Assembly (NCBI GenBank): GCA_033763655.1
Contig: JANRKD010000006.1
Span: forward strand, 1 to 64,000
Reading direction: 5' to 3'
Length of the DNA stretch: 64,000 nt
Origin: QFOX01 sp033763655
Lineage (GTDB): Bacteria > Pseudomonadota > Alphaproteobacteria > Rickettsiales > UBA3002
In this document: piece after piece, positions 8,548-17,123 of the stretch
Position numbering within the stretch: the first letter of the stretch is position 1
Layout of the letters: every line of letters starts with the position of its first letter
Position numbers and translations under genes: made by a program
The notes under the pieces: model-generated
What the model saw: the letters and a program-made list of their open reading frames with translations, nothing else
Told to the model about the DNA's origin: nothing
The model's database searches: none

Positions 8548-8624
8548 GGGGGTGTAGCTCAGTTGGTTAGAGCGCCTGCCTGTCACGCAGGAGGCCGCGG
8601 GTTCGAGTCCCGTCACTCCCGCCA
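8548..8624 (+). tRNA. tRNA-Asp (anticodon GTC)
   Basis: Acceptor GGGGGTG pairs with CACTCCC with one G-T wobble. Discriminator G73, anticodon loop CTGTCAC (GTC), T arm GCGGGTTCGAGTCCCGT and encoded CCA. Its 3' end is duplicated downstream at 8773. Confidence 0.96.
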
Positions 8625-8627
8625 CTC

Positions 8628-8658
8628 AAAAAGGCGCTCTGTAAAGGGCGCCTTTTTT
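8628..8658 (+). terminator. Terminator of tRNA-Asp
   Basis: AAAGGCGC/GCGCCTTTTTT hairpin directly after the tRNA-Asp CCA. An identical second copy lies at 8795-8825 within the duplicated segment. Confidence 0.8.
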
Positions 8659-8772
8659 AGTGGTGGCAATGGTGTGTACGAGAATCCGCCGGGTTCGACA
8701 AAACGCCAGCAGGCGTTTTGGACGGCGAGTGAAACGAGCAGCCCGAAGGGTGGAGGTCAGTAGACCGACATC

Positions 8773-8830
8773 AGTCCCGTCACTCCCGCCACTCAAAAAG
8801 GCGCTCTGTAAAGGGCGCCTTTTTTAGTGG
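8773..8830 (+). repeat. Duplicate of tRNA-Asp 3' end plus terminator
   Basis: 58 bp identical to 8606-8663. It comprises the last 19 bases of tRNA-Asp (AGTCCCGTCACTCCCGCCA) and the complete following terminator. The two copies are 167 bp apart and in the same orientation. The 109 bp between them contain no gene. This is the footprint left by tRNA-targeting integration/excision or by a local duplication. Confidence 0.9.
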
Positions 8831-8865
8831 CGCCATCCGGTCCTTTACGGGCTCTAAGCTCCCGG

Positions 8866-9267
8866 CTAATCCCCGGCGAGGCGGTCGATGGCTTCCATGG
8901 CGTCGTCATGGAAATGACGGGCGCGCTCGCGCATTGCCTCGGCGATGGATTGATGCTGCCGGGCCTCGCGCCAATAGGGCTCAAGCGCCGGGTGCTGGTT
9001 GCCCAGCGCCGCCGCGACGCTGCCGAAGCGCTTGAGCGTATCCTCCACCGCGCGGGTTTCGGCAATGGCTTGCTCGTATACCTGTTTGGCCTTGAGGGCG
9101 CGGGCCAACGTTTCCGACGTGGCTTCGTCGAGCGCTTTCATCACCCCGGTGTAATGGTTGACCACCTTGGCGTGGCGCACGGCAAAATCGTCGTAATCGA
9201 GCTCGGCCACGACTTCGTGCCCGCGTGGGGTGGTGAGCAGGACGGTATCGCGGGGTTGCAGCGCCAT
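8866..9267 (-). CDS. Hypothetical protein, helical
   Basis: 133 residues, family not recognised. The start at 9267 (MALQPRDTVLL) follows a GAGGA ribosome site; the frame stays open 10 codons further upstream. A short beta-like N-terminus (DTVLLTTPRGHEVVAEL) precedes an almost wholly helical, charged body with many Ala, Glu and Arg (SETLARALKAKQVYEQAIAE). No signal peptide or membrane segment. It lies tail-to-head between the tRNA-Asp duplication and the UDG gene on the same strand. No function can be assigned. Confidence 0.65.
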   Translation of the reverse strand: MALQPRDTVLLTTPRGHEVVAELDYDDFAVRHAKVVNHYTGVMKALDEATSETLARALKAKQVYEQAIAETRAVEDTLKRFGSVAAALGNQHPALEPYWREARQHQSIAEAMRERARHFHDDAMEAIDRLAGD

Positions 9268-9348
9268 GGAATCCTCGTTGAAAAGGAACGTTAGCATGAT
9301 GCTGGTTAAGAATGGATTAACGATGGATAAAATGCGGCGCAGCGCCGC

Positions 9349-9993
9349 TTACATCAGCCCGCGTGCCTTTTCGATGACCGCATCGAACATCGCCTGCGTC
9401 AGCCGCCCGGTGCTGATATTGTAGCGCGAGGTGTGGTAGCTATCGAGCAGACGCAGCCCTTGCCCCACCGTATGCACCGCGCCATGAGCGAATTTATGCT
9501 CCTTCGCTTTCAATTTCAGGGTGCGCAGCACCGCCTGATGTGAGGTCAGCCCGAGCGAGAGAATCAGCCTGAGGTTAGGCATCGCCGCCATTTCGGCGAC
9601 AAGGAACGGGTTGCAGGCCCGCTCCTCGGCGGGCGTAGGCTTGTTGGCAGGCGGCACGCAGCGCACCGCGTTGGTGATGCGCACCCCTGCGAGGGTGAAG
9701 CCGTCGTCGCCCCGGTTCATCAGCCGCGCGGGGTCATACTGCCCGTGCGCGAAGCCATATTTTGCCAGCGCTTCATAGAGCACCACCCCTGCGAAATCAC
9801 CGGTAAAGGGCCGTCCGCTGGCGTTAGCGCCCTTGAGGCCGGGGGCCAGCCCGACCACCAGCAGCGACGCCTCCAAATCGCCGAAGGATGGTACTGCACC
9901 ATTGAAAAACTTGGGGAATTGCGCCGCATTCGCCGCGCGGAAGGCGACCAGTCGGGGGCAGAGCGGGCAATCGGCGGCGGGGGGCGTGAACAT
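9349..9993 (-). CDS. Uracil-DNA glycosylase family 5 (UDGb-like)
   Basis: 214-residue DNA repair glycosylase. Motif A is VVGLAPGLKGANASGRPFTG and the late motif is DSYHTSRYNISTGRLT, both characteristic of the thermophile-type family 5 UDG common in Alphaproteobacteria. Cysteines near the N-terminus (CPLCPR), in RCVPP and at ERACNP fit the four-Cys iron-sulfur cluster of family 4/5 enzymes. The aspartate of family 1/4 motif A is absent, as in family 5. Expected role: excision of uracil, hypoxanthine and related lesions. Confidence 0.87.
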   Translation of the reverse strand: MFTPPAADCPLCPRLVAFRAANAAQFPKFFNGAVPSFGDLEASLLVVGLAPGLKGANASGRPFTGDFAGVVLYEALAKYGFAHGQYDPARLMNRGDDGFTLAGVRITNAVRCVPPANKPTPAEERACNPFLVAEMAAMPNLRLILSLGLTSHQAVLRTLKLKAKEHKFAHGAVHTVGQGLRLLDSYHTSRYNISTGRLTQAMFDAVIEKARGLM

Positions 9994-10067
9994 GCGTCCC
10001 TGTGTAAATCACCCGCCGCCAAAGCGCAATGGCCGAGCCTCTTGGTATAAAAATCTTCCCCACGAAC

Positions 10068-10096
10068 CTTGACACCCCTGCCAGACCTGCCTATAT
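10068..10096 (+). promoter_or_regulatory. Heat-shock (sigma-32) promoter of groESL
   Basis: CTTG at 10068-10071, an 18-bp spacer, then CCTATAT at 10090-10096. This matches the alphaproteobacterial RpoH pattern (CTTG, 17-18 bp, CYTATNT). It lies about 110 bp upstream of groES. I see no CIRCE inverted repeat (TTAGCACTC/GAGTGCTAA), so HrcA control is not indicated. Confidence 0.7.
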
Positions 10097-10206
10097 GCCC
10101 TCTCGCTTCCTGATGCCTGCCGCAGAAATCCTTGCCCTTTCGGGCCTTCGCGGTAATGGAATTCAGGAATAAGAAATGCGCACCTGTTTAACTTTTGGAG
10201 GTTCTT

Positions 10207-10521
10207 ATGACATCTGTTCGCCCATTGCACGACCGCGTGATCGCGCGTCGCCTGGAAGGTGAAGAAAAAACCGCCGGTGGGATCATCATCCCCGATACGG
10301 CGAAAGAAAAACCCATTCAGGCGGAAGTCATCGCCGTCGGCCCCGGCGCGCGTGACGATTCCGGCAAAGCCATCCCGATGGAAGTACGCGTCGGTGACGT
10401 GGTGCTGTTCACCAAATGGGGCGGCACGGAAATCAAGATCGACGGCGAAGACCTGCTGGTGTTGAAGGAAAGCGACATCATCGGCATCGTCGAAAAATCG
10501 AAAGCGAAAAAAGCGGCGTAA
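10207..10521 (+). CDS. groES: Co-chaperonin GroES
   Basis: 104 residues; the heptameric lid of the GroEL folding chamber. Family landmarks are RPLHDRVIARRLEGEEKTAGGIIIPD (including the mobile loop), VGPGARDDSGKAIPM and VLFTKWGGTEIKIDGED. The start at 10207 is supported by TTTGGAGG upstream. First gene of groESL under a sigma-32-type promoter. Unusually, the 146-bp gap to groEL carries a palindromic repeat element. Confidence 0.97.
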   Translation: MTSVRPLHDRVIARRLEGEEKTAGGIIIPDTAKEKPIQAEVIAVGPGARDDSGKAIPMEVRVGDVVLFTKWGGTEIKIDGEDLLVLKESDIIGIVEKSKAKKAA

Positions 10522-10530
10522 ATTAAAGCT

Positions 10531-10636
10531 GTCATCCCGGGCTCGTCCCGGGATCCCATGAAGCGCACCGCGACCTTCTTTAAGAAGATACAGATCACAG
10601 TGTGTGGCGGAGATTCCGGGACAAGCCCGGGATGAC
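10531..10636. repeat. R4 palindromic element between groES and groEL
   Basis: 106 bp with near-perfect terminal inverted arms, GTCATCCCGGGCTCGTCCCGG against CCGGGACAAGCCCGGGATGAC (one mismatch). Each arm is itself a short hairpin. It has the same architecture as the elements at 59704-59793 and 61179-61257. It starts 9 bp after the groES stop and ends 31 bp before groEL, so it is transcribed within the operon mRNA. Confidence 0.9.
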
Positions 10637-10667
10637 GATATAATCAACAAACTTTAGGAGAAGAACC

Positions 10668-12323
10668 ATGGCTAAACAAATTCGCTTCGGCACCAGCGCC
10701 CGCGACCAGATTCTCATTGGCGCTAACATTCTTGCAGACGCAGTAAAAGTCACCCTCGGGCCGAAAGGCCGCAACGTGGTGATTGAAAAATCCTACGGCA
10801 GCCCGCGTATCACCAAGGACGGTGTTTCGGTTGCAAAAGAAATCTCGCTCTCCAACAAGTTCCAGAACATGGGCGCGCAGATGCTGCGTGAAGTGGCGAG
10901 CAAAACCAACGACCTCGCCGGTGACGGCACCACGACGGCAACCGTGCTCGCGCAGTCCATCTTCTCGGAAGGTAGCAAAGCCGTGGCCGCTGGCCTGAAC
11001 CCGATGGATCTCAAACGCGGCATCGACAAAGCAGTAGATGCTATTATCGAGTCGGTGAAAAAAGTCAGCAAGCCGATTAAATCGCAGGAAGAAATCGCGC
11101 AAGTGGGCACCATTTCGGCCAACGGCGACCGCACCATCGGCGATAAAATCGCCGAGGCGATGGAAAAAGTCGGCAAGGAAGGCGTCATCACCGTCGAGGA
11201 AGGCAAGGGCTTTGATTTCGACCTCGACGTGGTGGAAGGCATGAACTTCGACCGTGGCTACCTCTCGCCGTATTTCGTCACCAACGCCGAGAAAATGACG
11301 GTGGAACTCGACAACCCGCTGATCCTCATTTTCGAGAAAAAACTGTCGAGCCTCCAGCCGCTGCTGCCGGTGCTCGAAGCCGTGGTGCAGGCGCAACGTC
11401 CGCTGCTCATCATTGCTGAGGATGTGGAAGGCGAAGCGCTGGCCACCCTGGTCGTCAACAAACTGCGCGGCGGCCTGAAAGTCGCTGCGGTAAAAGCTCC
11501 GGGCTTTGGCGATCGCCGCAAGTCGATGCTTGAGGATCTCGCCATCCTGACGCAAGGCCAGGTGATTTCCGAAGACCTCGGCATCAAGCTTGAGACCGTC
11601 AATCTCAGCATGCTGGGTAAAGCGAAACGCGTCACCATCACCAAAGAAGACACGACTATTGTCGACGGTGCAGGCGCGAAAAAAGACATCACCGCCCGCT
11701 GCGCCCAGATTAAAGCGCAGATCGAGGAAACCACCTCGGATTACGACAAAGAGAAACTGCAGGAGCGCCTCGCGAAGCTGAGCGGCGGCGTGGCGGTGCT
11801 CAAGGTCGGCGGCGCAACGGAAGTTGAGGTGAAGGAGCGCAAAGACCGTGTTGATGACGCCCTGCACGCGACCCGTGCAGCAGTGGAAGAAGGCATCGTC
11901 CCGGGCGGCGGTGTCACCCTGCTCTACGCCACCCGCGCGCTCGATAAACTCAAGGCCCTCAACGACGACGAACGCGCTGGCATCAATATCATCAAGCGCG
12001 CACTGCAATCGCCAATCCGCCAGATTGTCGAGAACGCAGGCCTCGATGGGGCAGTAGTCGCCGGTAAACTGCTGGAGTCGCAAGACACCAACTACGGCTT
12101 CGACGCACAAACCCTCGAATATACCGACATGATTAAATCCGGTATTATCGACCCGACCAAAGTGGTGCGTTGCGCCTTGCAGGATGCAGCCAGCATCGCA
12201 GGCCTGATGATTACCACCGAGGCCCTCGTCGCCGACGAGCCGGAGGACAAAAAAGCTGCCGCTGGTGGCGCCGGTATGGGCGGCATGGGTGGTATGGGCG
12301 GCATGGGTGATATGGACTTCTAG
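10668..12323 (+). CDS. groEL: Chaperonin GroEL
   Basis: 551-residue 60-kDa chaperonin. Conserved features are VTLGPKGRNVVIEKS, the ATP-site GDGTTTATVLA, the apical domain (YLSPYFVTNAEKM), AAVEEGIVPGGGVTLL, and a C-terminal GGM-repeat tail ending GDMDF. An AGGAGAAG site precedes the ATG. It forms double heptameric rings with GroES. A strong terminator follows at 12355. Large antisense open frames across this gene are codon-bias shadows. Confidence 0.98.
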   Translation: MAKQIRFGTSARDQILIGANILADAVKVTLGPKGRNVVIEKSYGSPRITKDGVSVAKEISLSNKFQNMGAQMLREVASKTNDLAGDGTTTATVLAQSIFSEGSKAVAAGLNPMDLKRGIDKAVDAIIESVKKVSKPIKSQEEIAQVGTISANGDRTIGDKIAEAMEKVGKEGVITVEEGKGFDFDLDVVEGMNFDRGYLSPYFVTNAEKMTVELDNPLILIFEKKLSSLQPLLPVLEAVVQAQRPLLIIAEDVEGEALATLVVNKLRGGLKVAAVKAPGFGDRRKSMLEDLAILTQGQVISEDLGIKLETVNLSMLGKAKRVTITKEDTTIVDGAGAKKDITARCAQIKAQIEETTSDYDKEKLQERLAKLSGGVAVLKVGGATEVEVKERKDRVDDALHATRAAVEEGIVPGGGVTLLYATRALDKLKALNDDERAGINIIKRALQSPIRQIVENAGLDGAVVAGKLLESQDTNYGFDAQTLEYTDMIKSGIIDPTKVVRCALQDAASIAGLMITTEALVADEPEDKKAAAGGAGMGGMGGMGGMGDMDF

Positions 12324-12354
12324 TTCAGCCACGCATTTCGTTTCAAAAACAATC

Positions 12355-12384
12355 AAGGGCGGGGGGATTCTCCCGCCCTTTTTT
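12355..12384 (+). terminator. Terminator of groESL
   Basis: AAGGGCGGG/CCCGCCCTT stem followed by TTTT, 32 bp after the groEL stop. Confidence 0.88.
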
Positions 12385-12612
12385 GCATGGCGGCGATTCC
12401 GCCCCCCCAATGGAGATTGCTGAACGTGTTTCAGCGTCCAGCGCGGCACTCCACGCCGCAGATATTTATAGGAGAAGGATGCCAAATCACGTTTGGCATG
12501 ACACATGGTGAGGTTGAAGCTGGTGGCTGGCAAGCCCCAACCCCGGCCCTTTCCCGCAGGCGGGCGAGGGGCGATTCCCCTTGCTTCACTTCCTTCTTTC
12601 TTTCTTCCTTCA
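12385..12612. other. Non-coding stretch of repeat fragments
   Basis: No gene is supported. The sequence is a patchwork of short dispersed-repeat fragments. One is TTGCTGAACGTGTTTCAGC near 12418. Another is the inverted pair GATGCCAAATCACGTTTGGCATG at 12480-12501, like one near 39280. There is also a CCCGCAGGCGGGCGAGGGG segment that recurs near 27645 and 39385. CTTCACTTCCTTC-type sequence leads into the 7-bp tandem repeat and recurs beside its relative at 27592. Confidence 0.6.
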
Positions 12613-12675
12613 CTGGCTACTGGCTACTGGCTACTGGCTACTGGCTACTGGCTACTGGCTACTGACTACTGACTA
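12613..12675. repeat. 7-bp tandem repeat, nine units
   Basis: Seven perfect CTGGCTA units followed by two CTGACTA variants. It lies just after the 3' end of uvrD (convergent to groEL). The same unit, inverted (CCAGTAG), occurs two to three times at 27573-27591, next to the same purine-rich GAAGGAAGTGAAG flank, so copy number varies between loci. Confidence 0.95.
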
Positions 12676-12703
12676 CCGGCAACTCCTTTTACCGCTCTCG
12701 ACT

Positions 12704-14974
12704 CTATCCTGCCGCTTCGACATATTCGGCGAGGATTTTTTTGACCCCCGCATGCTTGAAGGCGATTTGCAGATGGTCGCCCTCGACCGCGAGAATCACC
12801 CCGTTGCCGAATTTCTGGTGGAACACCCGCGCGCCTTTGCGCAAAAGCGCGCTCCCGGCGGGCGGCACGGGTTCTACCGCCACGCGCCCGCCCAGAATCG
12901 CCTCGACCTCGCGCTGAAAGAGCGCCGGGCCGCTGGCGCGCCGTGCATACGGGCCACCATCGAGATATTCGAGGGTTTCGGCGGGGATTTCCCCCAGAAA
13001 GCGCGAGGGAATGTTTGATTGATACTGGTTGTAAATGCGGCGGTTGGCGGCGTGGCTGATGGTGAGGTGCGCCCGCGCGCGGGTGATGCCGACATAGGCG
13101 AGCCGGCGCTCTTCTTCGAGGCCCTCGGTGCCCAATTCGTCCATCGTGCGCTGGCTGGGGAAGAGGCCTTCCTCCCACCCGGCGAGGAACACCGCGTCGA
13201 ATTCCAGCCCTTTGGCGGCATGCAGGCTCATGATGTTGACCATGTCGCCGTCCGCCTGCTGCGCGCCATCGGTGACGAGGCTGACATGTTCGAGGAAATC
13301 GGCGAGGGTGGCAAAGTCACCCAGCGCGCGGATCAACTCGCGCAAATTGTCGAGCCTGCCCGCTGCTTCGGGCGAGCTGTCGGCCTGCCACATCGCGCGG
13401 TAGCCCGATTCTTCGAGCACCAGATCGGTCAGCTCGGCGAGCGGCATGTCGCTTAACCGCGCGCGCCAGCTCTCGAACTGCCGCAGCAGCCTGTCGAGCG
13501 TTGTGGCGGTTTTGCCCTTCAGCTCGCCCGTGGCAAGCAGGTGTTCAATCGCCGGGTAGAGCGCGCTGTTGCGGGCGCGGGCGGCGATATGCAACTGCTC
13601 CAGCGTCGCCTTACCCAGCCCACGCTTGGGGGTGTTGATGATGCGTTCGAGCGCCAGATCGTCGTGCGGCTGGTTGATGATGCGCAGATAGGCAATCGCA
13701 TCGCGGATTTCCATGCGCTCGTAGAAGCGCAGGCCGCCGATGACCCGGTAAGGAATCGCCAGCGTGAGGAAACGCTCCTCGAAGCTGCGGGTCTGGAAGC
13801 CCGTGCGCACCAGCACCGCCATCTGCCTGAGGGCGACGCCGTCGCGTTGCAGCGCCTCGATTTCCTCGCCGACGAAGCGCGCCTCCTCGGTGTCGTCCCA
13901 CACCGATTTGATGCGCACCGGCGCGGTGTCGGTGTCCTCCGTCCACAGCGTTTTACCGAGCCGTGTTTTGTTGTTGGCGATTAGCCCGGATGCGGCTTTG
14001 AGGATGGAGGCGGTCGAGCGGTAATTGCGCTCAAGGCGGATGATGCCGGCGCCCGGGTAATCATGCTCGAACTTGAGGATGTTGCCCACTTCCGCGCCGC
14101 GCCAGCCGTAGATGGATTGGTCGTCGTCGCCGACGCAGCAGAGGTTTTTGTGGTAGGCGGCGAGCAGCCGTAGCCAGAGATATTGCGCGACGTTGGTGTC
14201 CTGGTATTCATCGACCAGGATGTATTTGAAGCGCTCGGCATAGCTGCGCAGCACCTCGGGGTGGGTCTGGAAAATCACCAGCACATGCAACAGTAAATCA
14301 CCAAAGTCGCAGCAGTTGAGGTGCTTCAGTCGCGCCTGATAGAGCGGATAAATTTTCGCCGCAACCTCGCGCAGCGTATAATTGCCCGCCCGCTCGTTGA
14401 TTTTATCCGGGGTCAGGCCCCGGTCTTTCCAGCCCTGGATGACGTTCTGCACCGCGCGGGTGGGAAACTTGGTGTGGTCGATGTTATGGTCGGCCAGCAG
14501 CGCTTTAATCAGCCGTTGCTGGTCATCGTCGTCAAGAATCGTGAATTGCGGCGTGAGGCCGACCAATTCCGCATGGCGGCGTAGCATCTTGGCGCCGATG
14601 GAGTGAAACGTCCCCAGCCAGAGTGCCGCCGCTTCTTTGCCTTCCGCCTCGGCCCCGAACAAATGATGCGCCACCCGCGCGCGCATTTCCGCCGCCGCCT
14701 TGTTGGTGAAGGTGACAGCCAGCACCTGCCCGGCAAAGGCGCGCTTGCTGTGGATGAGGTGGGCGATGCGCGTCGTCAGCACCCGGGTTTTTCCGGTGCC
14801 TGCACCCGAGAGGACGAGCAGTGGCCCCTCGGTGGTTTCAACCGCAAGGCGCTGTTCGGGGTTCAGCCCGTCGAGGTAGCCGGGCGTGCCCGGAAAGGGG
14901 GGCATGTCGTGGTTTGTTGCCTGCATCATTTCGAGCACTCTGGTAAATCGGCATTGCACGGCGTGAAGCGGCAT
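12704..14974 (-). CDS. uvrD: DNA helicase UvrD/PcrA
   Basis: 756-residue superfamily 1A 3'-5' helicase for nucleotide-excision and mismatch repair. In order: LNPEQRLAV (Q motif), Walker A GAGTGKT, GTFHSIGAKMLR (Ia), Walker B VDEYQDTN, GDDDQSIYGWRGA (III), LERNYRS (IV), NIMSLHAAKGLEFDAVFL (V), EERRLAYVGITRAR (VI). A C-terminal Tudor-like domain (VFHQKFGNGVIL) contacts RNA polymerase in relatives. The start is uncertain: 14974 has a weak GGA site; the ATGs at 14929, 14926 and 14905 also precede the first conserved motif. Monocistronic by context. Confidence 0.95.
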   Translation of the reverse strand: MPLHAVQCRFTRVLEMMQATNHDMPPFPGTPGYLDGLNPEQRLAVETTEGPLLVLSGAGTGKTRVLTTRIAHLIHSKRAFAGQVLAVTFTNKAAAEMRARVAHHLFGAEAEGKEAAALWLGTFHSIGAKMLRRHAELVGLTPQFTILDDDDQQRLIKALLADHNIDHTKFPTRAVQNVIQGWKDRGLTPDKINERAGNYTLREVAAKIYPLYQARLKHLNCCDFGDLLLHVLVIFQTHPEVLRSYAERFKYILVDEYQDTNVAQYLWLRLLAAYHKNLCCVGDDDQSIYGWRGAEVGNILKFEHDYPGAGIIRLERNYRSTASILKAASGLIANNKTRLGKTLWTEDTDTAPVRIKSVWDDTEEARFVGEEIEALQRDGVALRQMAVLVRTGFQTRSFEERFLTLAIPYRVIGGLRFYERMEIRDAIAYLRIINQPHDDLALERIINTPKRGLGKATLEQLHIAARARNSALYPAIEHLLATGELKGKTATTLDRLLRQFESWRARLSDMPLAELTDLVLEESGYRAMWQADSSPEAAGRLDNLRELIRALGDFATLADFLEHVSLVTDGAQQADGDMVNIMSLHAAKGLEFDAVFLAGWEEGLFPSQRTMDELGTEGLEEERRLAYVGITRARAHLTISHAANRRIYNQYQSNIPSRFLGEIPAETLEYLDGGPYARRASGPALFQREVEAILGGRVAVEPVPPAGSALLRKGARVFHQKFGNGVILAVEGDHLQIAFKHAGVKKILAEYVEAAG

Positions 14975-15094
14975 GACAATCCATCTCTGTAGGAGGGTCG
15001 TGGCAGGATGGATGTCTGGTTGGCTATACGCTTGCCCTGACGGAAATTGAGCTACACCCTAACCGGCCTGATTCGTTTCGCAAGGAGAGAGGCG

Positions 15095-15586
15095 TTGTCC
15101 ACAGAGATAACCGAGAGAACCGGCATCGATGTGCGTGCCGCGCAGCCCGAGGATGCCGTTTCCATCGCGGCGCTGATGAGCGAGCTCAACCGCGACGAAG
15201 GGTATGACGTGCGCGCGCAGCCCCACGACCTCGCGCAGGCGCTGTTTGGCGAAGGGCGCGAGGTTGCCGTGCAGGCGCTGGTCGCGGTGCGTGCGGGCCA
15301 AATCGTCGGCGCGCTGCTCTATTACCCGGGCTACGATACGTTTTCGGCAAGCCTTGGTTACCACCTCGCGGATATGGTGGTCACCCGCGCGCACCGGCGT
15401 ACCGGCGTGGGCAGGGCGCTGGTGGTAGCGCTTGCGCACCGTACCCTTGGCGCAGGCAAAGCGTGGGTATCGCTGACGGTCTTGCAGCAGAATGTCGCCG
15501 CGCAGGCGTTCTATACGTCGCTTGGCATGACGCGGGTCGGGGTTGACTTTTTTGCCATCGGAAAAAATGCGCTCATGCAATTGTGA
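15095..15586 (+). CDS. GNAT family N-acetyltransferase
   Basis: 163-residue acyl-CoA-dependent acetyltransferase. The fold is readable from DVRAAQPEDAVSIAALM, LADMVVTRAHRRTGVGRAL (the acetyl-CoA loop, R-x-x-G-V-G-R) and LTVLQQNVAAQAFYTSLGM. The TTG at 15095 is chosen because AAGGAG lies 7 nt upstream; the frame remains open upstream to a TTG at 15047. The acceptor substrate is unknown. Divergent from uvrD. Confidence 0.8.
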   Translation: MSTEITERTGIDVRAAQPEDAVSIAALMSELNRDEGYDVRAQPHDLAQALFGEGREVAVQALVAVRAGQIVGALLYYPGYDTFSASLGYHLADMVVTRAHRRTGVGRALVVALAHRTLGAGKAWVSLTVLQQNVAAQAFYTSLGMTRVGVDFFAIGKNALMQL

Positions 15587-15668
15587 CTTACGCGCAAGTA
15601 AATCTTGCGGTGGCAGGGCTGTTTGTTACAAGCTGCTCTGGCTTTCATTACGACGAATAGGCTGCATT

Positions 15669-17042
15669 TTGTTTAAAACCCGCGCCATAGCGCTTCTTTT
15701 CGCGATAATTACCGTGGTGCTGTGTGCGGCTCCCGAGGCGGAAGCCAAAAAGCATCCGCGCAAACGCGCACAGACGCAATCGCGCAGCGTCGGCACCAAC
15801 GATGCGCGCTATGCGGATATTGTGATGAACCCGGTGACGGGCGAAATCTACCGTGCCCGCAACGCTGACGCGCGCCGCTACCCCGCCTCCCTCACCAAAA
15901 TGATGACGCTCTATTTGTTGTTTGAGGCGCTTGACCGGCAGAAAACCACGCTCGATGCGCGGCTCGATATTTCAGCACTGGCGGCGCGTCAGCCGCAGAC
16001 CAACCTCGCGCTCGATGCGGGCGATTCCATCGAGGTGGAAACCGCGATTAAGGCGCTCGTCGTGCGCTCGGCCAACGATGTGGCGGTGGTAGTGGCCGAG
16101 GCGCTCGGCGGCGATGTCGATAATTTCGCGCGGATGATGACCGCCAAGGCCCGGGCGCTCGGGATGACGGGGACGGTGTTTAGAAACCCGAACGGCCTGC
16201 CCAACAGCGATCAATACACCACCGCGCGCGACATGGCGAAACTCGGCATCGCGCTCAAGCGCGATTTTCCGCGCTATTACCGCTATTTCAGTACCCTGCA
16301 ATTCAGCCATAACGGGGTGACGTATTACACCCATAACCGCGTCATGCTGCGTTACGCCGGGGTCGATGGCATCAAGACCGGCTATATCGGCGCTTCGGGA
16401 TTCAACCTCGTTAGCTCGGTGGTGCGCGGCGGCAGGCCACTGGTTGGCGTGGTGATGGGCGGTGCCAGCGGGAGATGGCGCGACGATCAGATGATTCGTT
16501 TGCTGGACGACACCTATGCCGTCGTTGCCAGACGCGGCGCGGTGCGTGGGCGCAATTTCCCCGCCAACCTGCCGCTTTTGCCCGGCGGAAAACGCGCACA
16601 GGTCGGTGCGCCGACCGCCGGCGCGGCTGTTGAGGCCGGCAGTGCTCTTGCCGCATCGCCCGCGCCCGAGGGGGCAGAGGTTATGGATGCCGCCGCCTCA
16701 GCTTCTGGCGATGCAGCAGTGACCGCGCCATCGGAAAGCATTTCTACGCCGCCAAGCCCCTTTGCCGTGCCCGAGGCGCAAGGAGCAGGGGAACGCGGCT
16801 GGGGAATTCAGGTCGGGGCGTTTTCGACACAGGCGCTGGCCATCGCTGCCTCGCGCAGCGCATTACAAATTGCTGACAAGTCATTGATTTCAGCTAAAAT
16901 AGCGGCGGCTGACCCGGCGAGCGGCACGACCCCTGTCCACCGGGCGCGGCTCGAAAACCTGACGCAAAACGAGGCGCGCAAAGCCTGCGAAATGCTGATT
17001 GCCAATAACTCTCCGTGTTTTATCTATCAGGCCGCACCGTAG
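15669..17042 (+). CDS. D-alanyl-D-alanine carboxypeptidase with SPOR domain
   Basis: 457-residue low-molecular-weight penicillin-binding protein (peptidase S11) that trims the terminal D-Ala of peptidoglycan stems. A TTG at 15669 gives an ideal signal peptide (FKTRAIALLFAIITVVLCAA, cleaved near AEA). Active-site motifs: SLTK (SxxK), SAN (SxN in VRSANDVAV) and KTG (GIKTGYIG). A long Ala/Pro linker (about residues 300-375) leads to a C-terminal SPOR domain (about 378-455, WGIQVGAFSTQALA) that binds denuded glycan at division sites. This S11-SPOR fusion is common in Alphaproteobacteria. Earlier in-frame codons exist, but no ATG gives a better signal peptide. Confidence 0.92.
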   Translation: MFKTRAIALLFAIITVVLCAAPEAEAKKHPRKRAQTQSRSVGTNDARYADIVMNPVTGEIYRARNADARRYPASLTKMMTLYLLFEALDRQKTTLDARLDISALAARQPQTNLALDAGDSIEVETAIKALVVRSANDVAVVVAEALGGDVDNFARMMTAKARALGMTGTVFRNPNGLPNSDQYTTARDMAKLGIALKRDFPRYYRYFSTLQFSHNGVTYYTHNRVMLRYAGVDGIKTGYIGASGFNLVSSVVRGGRPLVGVVMGGASGRWRDDQMIRLLDDTYAVVARRGAVRGRNFPANLPLLPGGKRAQVGAPTAGAAVEAGSALAASPAPEGAEVMDAAASASGDAAVTAPSESISTPPSPFAVPEAQGAGERGWGIQVGAFSTQALAIAASRSALQIADKSLISAKIAAADPASGTTPVHRARLENLTQNEARKACEMLIANNSPCFIYQAAP

Positions 17043-17123
17043 CTTCACCCGCAAGGGAAGAGTCGAGTGGTGTGGCAGGGGAGCGGGGATGCAGGGGAGC
17101 AGGGGAGCGGGGATGCAGGGGAG

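Noticed and set aside
8773..8830. A second tRNA-Asp gene
   Set aside because: Only the last 19 bases of the tRNA are duplicated; no 5' half exists.
10644..12533. A 629-codon open frame antisense to groEL
   Set aside because: It lies wholly opposite a perfect groEL, has no domain features and reflects high-GC codon structure.
12613..12675. Possible CRISPR array
   Set aside because: Units are 7 bp with no spacers and no cas genes; it is a simple tandem repeat.
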